From NCBI RefSeq assembly GCF_027492855.1, contig NZ_JAPUDY010000077.1:1-57083 (forward strand): a stretch of DNA of 57,083 nucleotides. Direction: 5' to 3'. Below the pieces are notes generated by a model that ran no database searches, had not been told where the DNA came from, and saw only the letters and a program-made list of their open reading frames with translations. Position numbers and translations under genes: made by a program. The first letter of the stretch is position 1; each line of letters opens with the position of its first letter. This stretch comes from Acidovorax sp. Lineage in GTDB: Bacteria; Pseudomonadota; Gammaproteobacteria; Burkholderiales; Burkholderiaceae_C. Below are positions 54,078-57,083 of this stretch, piece by piece.

Positions 54078-55040
54078 CTACAGCTTGAGCTCCCAGGTTT
54101 CACTCACCAGGTTCTGGCCAAACCCATCGTAGGGCTCTGATTGGGTGAGCCGAAAGCCGCGTTGGGCGTAGATGCCACGGGCTGTGGTGAGGCAGTTGTT
54201 GGTCCACAGCACCATCTTCTTGTAGCCCTTGGCGCGGGCAAAGGCCAGGCACTCATCGGTCAGCCGCGCGCCCAGGCCCAGTCCGCGTGCCTTGGGGGCG
54301 AGGATCAGCATACGCAACTGCGCCGTGGTGGCAGATTTGCGCACCACAAAAACGGCACCCACCCGCTCGCCGTCCAGCTCGGCGATCCAGGCCTTCTCCC
54401 AGTCGGGCTGGAACTTGCGCAAGAACTGCGCGGCAATGTCGGCCACCAGGGCCTCGAAACGGCGGTCCCAGCCGTACTCGCGCCAATAAATCTCACCATG
54501 CTGCTGCACCACCCAGCCTATGTCGCCGGGCAAGGGGTCGCGCAGCACGGCCATGCGGGGGGCGGTGCCTGCGCCAGGGGCCGTGTCTAGTAAGGTTTCG
54601 ATGCGTTCCATGGCGTCCACCACTTCCTGGCGGCGTGCCGGGGGCAGGGGGGCGAGCAGGGCGGCGGCTTCATCGCGCGAGCGCTGCTGCAGCGGCTCGA
54701 ATGCCTCACGCCCCGCTGGCGTGAGGGCCAGCACGCTTTGCCGGGCGTCATGCACGCTGGCGCTGCGGCTGATCCACCCCGCCAGCTCAAACCGGCGCAG
54801 GATGCGGCTCACGTAGCCACCGTCCAGGCCCAGCTCACGCGCCAGTTCGCTGGCCACGGGGGCCTCGCGGTGGGCCAGTTCATAAAGCACGCGCACGTCG
54901 GTCAGCGACAGCTTGCTGCCCAGGTACGGGTCGAGCACGCCCACGCGGCGGGTAAAAAAGCGGTTGAAGCGGCGCACCGCCTTCACGGCGCTGGCAGGGA
55001 CGGGTGTTGCGGCTGGGGATTCCAAAGTGGCGGTGTTCAT
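54078..55040 (-). CDS. MarR-type regulator fused to a GNAT acetyltransferase
   Basis: A 320-residue fusion. Residues about 18-150 form a MarR winged helix (LSLTDVRVLYELAHREAPVA, GGYVSRILRRFELAGWISR). Residues 160-320 form a GNAT acetyltransferase with the acetyl-CoA loop LAPKARGLGLGARLTDECLA. The substrate could be a small molecule or protein. A perfect 10-bp-arm palindrome lies four bases upstream of the start codon, a likely autoregulatory operator. Confidence 0.92.
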   Translation of the reverse strand: MNTATLESPAATPVPASAVKAVRRFNRFFTRRVGVLDPYLGSKLSLTDVRVLYELAHREAPVASELARELGLDGGYVSRILRRFELAGWISRSASVHDARQSVLALTPAGREAFEPLQQRSRDEAAALLAPLPPARRQEVVDAMERIETLLDTAPGAGTAPRMAVLRDPLPGDIGWVVQQHGEIYWREYGWDRRFEALVADIAAQFLRKFQPDWEKAWIAELDGERVGAVFVVRKSATTAQLRMLILAPKARGLGLGARLTDECLAFARAKGYKKMVLWTNNCLTTARGIYAQRGFRLTQSEPYDGFGQNLVSETWELKL

Positions 55041-55044
55041 GGAT

Positions 55045-55074
55045 GCCTTTGTCAGTTAGTTAATTGACAAAGGC
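55045..55074. promoter_or_regulatory. MarR-type palindromic operator
   Basis: GCCTTTGTCA and TGACAAAGGC are perfect 10-bp inverted arms around a 10-base centre (GTTAGTTAAT). It starts five bases upstream of the MarR-GNAT start codon, placing it over the leader or promoter, as expected for autorepression. Confidence 0.85.
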
Positions 55075-55084
55075 AAGTATATGC

Positions 55085-55098
55085 TTGACCTTGATCAA
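55085..55098. promoter_or_regulatory. FNR/DNR-type box upstream of ygiQ
   Basis: TTGAC-CTTG-ATCAA matches the FNR/ANR/DNR consensus TTGAT-N4-ATCAA with one change. It lies 130 bp upstream of ygiQ and 11 bp beyond the MarR palindrome, so oxygen or nitric-oxide control of either gene is possible. Confidence 0.55.
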
Positions 55099-55227
55099 AC
55101 CTGCAATGTTGAGGGGCAAGTGTCCGAATGCGACAAAAAACGCTTGCCAACGTAAAATCGAGGGTTAATCACCACTCGCGCCCCACGAGGCCCCCATCGC
55201 ACAGGGGCCGGCTGCGACCCCCATTGC

Positions 55228-57083
55228 ATGAACGCCCCCGTTGACGTCTCCTTTTTTGCGCGCGCCGCAAAGCCATTGACCAGCTACCGCCCGTACTGGG
55301 CCAAGCGCTTTGGCACGGCCCCGTTTTTGCCGATGAGCCGCGCCGAGATGGAAAAACTGGGCTGGGACAGCTGCGACATCGTGCTGGTCACGGGCGACGC
55401 CTACATTGACCACCCGAGCTTCGGCATGGCCGTGATCGGCCGCACGCTGGAGGCCCAGGGCTTTCGCGTGGGCATCATCGCCCAGCCCGACTGGCAAAGC
55501 GCCGAGCCCTTCAAGGCGCTGGGCAAGCCCAACCTGTTCTGGGGCGTGACGGCGGGCAACATGGATTCGATGATCAACCGATACACCGCCGACCGCAAGA
55601 TCCGCAGCGACGATGCCTACACCCCCGGCGACATCGGCGGCAAGCGCCCCGACCGCGCCGCCATCGTCTACAGCCAGCGCTGCCGCGAAGCGTTCAAGGA
55701 CGTGCCGATCGTGCTGGGCGGCATCGAAGGCAGCCTGCGCCGCATTGCGCACTACGACTACTGGAGCGACAAGGTGCGCCGCTCCATCGTGGTGGACGCC
55801 AAGTGCGACCTGCTGCTGTACGGCAACGCCGAGCGCGCGCTGGTCGAGGTGGCCCACCGCATCGCAGCGCGCGAGCCGATCGAAAAGATCACCGACGTGC
55901 GCGGCACGGCCTTTGTGCGCCGGCCCGACGACGAAAGCGGCAAGGGCTGGTTCGAGATCGACTCCACCAGCGTGGACGAGCCGGGTCGTGTCGAGGCCCA
56001 CATCAACCCCTACATGACGACCAGCGAGCAGGCCGCCGCGCAAGGCAGCACCTGCAGCAAAGAGGACGGCGCTCCTGAATCAGGAGCTGCCAGCGCTTGT
56101 GGAACGGGCGCTAGCGGCCAAAATGACGCCAATCCTGCCATCGCACCCATCCAGTTCGTGGCCAACCCGGCGCTCAAGGTCAAGCTCAAGGTGCCGCCGC
56201 GCGACAAGAGCGTGATCCGCCTGCCCAGCTACGAGCAGGTGAAAAGCGACCCGGTGCTTTATGCCCACGCCAACCGCGTGCTGCACCTGGAGACCAACCC
56301 CGGCAACGCCCGCGCCCTGGTGCAGGCCCACGGCGAGGGCGTGACCGCGCGCGACGTGTGGATCAACCCGCCCCCAATCCCGCTCACCACGGCCGAGATG
56401 GACCACGTGTTCGACCTGAGCTACGCACGCGGCCCGCACCCGAGCTACGCCGACGAGAACGGCAGCCACGACGGCGCCACCAAAATCCCTGCGTGGGAGA
56501 TGATCCGGTTCTCGATCAACATCATGCGCGGCTGCTTTGGCGGCTGCACCTTCTGCTCCATCACCGAACACGAAGGCCGCATCATCCAGAGCCGCTCCGA
56601 GGATTCCATCATCCAGGAGATCGAGGACATCCGCGACAAGGTCAAGGGCTTCACCGGCACCATCAGCGACCTGGGCGGCCCCACGGCCAACATGTACCGC
56701 CTGGGCTGCCGCTCGCCCGAGATCGAAGCCGCCTGCCGCAAACCGAGCTGCGTGTACCCCGGCATCTGCCAGAACCTCACCACCGACCACGGCCCGCTGA
56801 TCAAGATCTACCGCCGTGGCCGCGCCTTGAAGGGCATCAAGAAGATCCTGATCGGCTCGGGCCTGCGCTACGACCTGGCCGTGAAGTCGCCAGAGTACGT
56901 GAAGGAGCTGGTGCAGCACCACGTGGGCGGCTACCTCAAGATCGCGCCCGAACACACCGAGCAGGGCCCGCTCACCAAGATGATGAAGCCCGGCATCGGC
57001 AGCTACGACCGCTTCAAGCAGATGTTTGAGAAGTTCAGCGAAGAGGCGGGCAAGAAGCAGTTCCTGATCCCGTACTTCATCGC
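55228..57083 (+). CDS. ygiQ: YgiQ-family radical SAM protein, 3' part outside window
   Basis: The first 618 codons are present and the frame is open to the window end. The N-terminal UPF0313 domain opens [20 protein letters not shown]. The radical SAM cluster is in [20 protein letters not shown] (C-x3-C-x2-C). Cluster-bound SAM radical chemistry is expected, but the substrate is unknown. Near codons 283-300 a dispersed repeat is read in frame as a Gly/Ala/Ser-rich stretch ([17 protein letters not shown]), between conserved regions and probably in a surface loop. The ATG follows a GC-rich leader without a strong ribosome site. Confidence 0.93.
   Translation, partial: MNAPVDVSFFARAAKPLTSYRPYWAKRFGTAPFLPMSRAEMEKLGWDSCDIVLVTGDAYIDHPSFGMAVIGRTLEAQGFRVGIIAQPDWQSAEPFKALGKPNLFWGVTAGNMDSMINRYTADRKIRSDDAYTPGDIGGKRPDRAAIVYSQRCREAFKDVPIVLGGIEGSLRRIAHYDYWSDKVRRSIVVDAKCDLLLYGNAERALVEVAHRIAAREPIEKITDVRGTAFVRRPDDESGKGWFEIDSTSVDEPGRVEAHINPYMTTSEQAAAQGSTCSKEDGAPESGAASACGTGASGQNDANPAIAPIQFVANPALKVKLKVPPRDKSVIRLPSYEQVKSDPVLYAHANRVLHLETNPGNARALVQAHGEGVTARDVWINPPPIPLTTAEMDHVFDLSYARGPHPSYADENGSHDGATKIPAWEMIRFSINIMRGCFGGCTFCSITEHEGRIIQSRSEDSIIQEIEDIRDKVKGFTGTISDLGGPTANMYRLGCRSPEIEAACRKPSCVYPGICQNLTTDHGPLIKIYRRGRALKGIKKILIGSGLRYDLAVKSPEYVKELVQHHVGGYLKIAPEHTEQGPLTKMMKPGIGSYDRFKQMFEKFSEEAGKKQFLIPYFI
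56077..56126 (+). repeat. Dispersed palindromic repeat in frame inside ygiQ
   Basis: The core is GAGCTGCCAGCGCTT-GTGGAAC-GGGCGCTAGCGGCC with AAAATGAC after it. The AGCGC arms pair as in other copies. It is read in frame as a low-complexity loop and contains no stop codon in the gene's frame. Confidence 0.85.

Overview
The window is GC-rich (about 65% by eye) bacterial chromosome, almost fully coding. Gene content and protein style point to a betaproteobacterium of the Comamonadaceae, Acidovorax-like. The pointers are a hydroxyproline-use cluster, a DUF2189 membrane protein, a LysR/pirin/DoxX/flavodoxin block, a split chromate transporter, many diguanylate cyclases, and a dispersed AGCGCTT...AAGCGCT palindromic repeat. 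The assignment rests on recalled similarity, not on a search. I saw no rRNA, tRNA, CRISPR array, insertion sequence, phage gene or replication origin.

Layout. 1-2490 (minus): 4-hydroxyproline epimerase (cut by the window edge), an ABC substrate-binding protein and a DapA-fold deaminase, together a probable hydroxyproline uptake and catabolism operon. 2811-5438: alaS. 5523-9520 (minus): an overlapping run of FAD oxidoreductase, gluQ, trmB and a diguanylate cyclase. 9618-12505: LysR regulator divergent from pirin, DoxX and flavodoxin genes. 12546-15926: a membrane GGDEF-EAL protein divergent from a lone periplasmic binding protein. 15972-18454 (minus): trhO, then a diguanylate cyclase/MinD-like ATPase pair. 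18534-27701: SulP permease, BON lipoprotein, metC, DUF2189 protein, tesA/ybbA divergent pair, rlmB, a sirtuin and a second ABC-type binding protein.

27745-36391 is the most unusual block. A hybrid sensor kinase and a LuxR-type regulator diverge from six consecutive plus-strand genes, all encoding exported, lipid-anchored or membrane proteins. These include a glycine-rich lipoprotein, a von Willebrand A protein fused to a beta/gamma-crystallin-like domain, and a Yip1-like membrane protein. I do not recognise this set as a described system; it reads as an envelope-associated locus under two-component control.

36404-57083: two-gene chromate transporter, DUF6150 repeat protein, aldo/keto reductase with a divergent LysR gene, TonB receptor with a Fur box and a divergent AraC regulator, D-amino acid dehydrogenase, a YjfB-type small protein, a YigZ protein with a phospholipase C/S1-nuclease-like exported protein, an AGPS-like oxidase/GlpD/FGGY-kinase cluster with an AraC regulator, a MarR-GNAT fusion with a palindromic operator, and ygiQ (cut by the window edge).

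A cross-cutting feature is a family of about eight copies of a roughly 55-bp palindromic repeat. Two copies lie in frame inside gluQ and ygiQ, a related rare-codon patch lies inside alaS, and another copy supplies the end of trhO.
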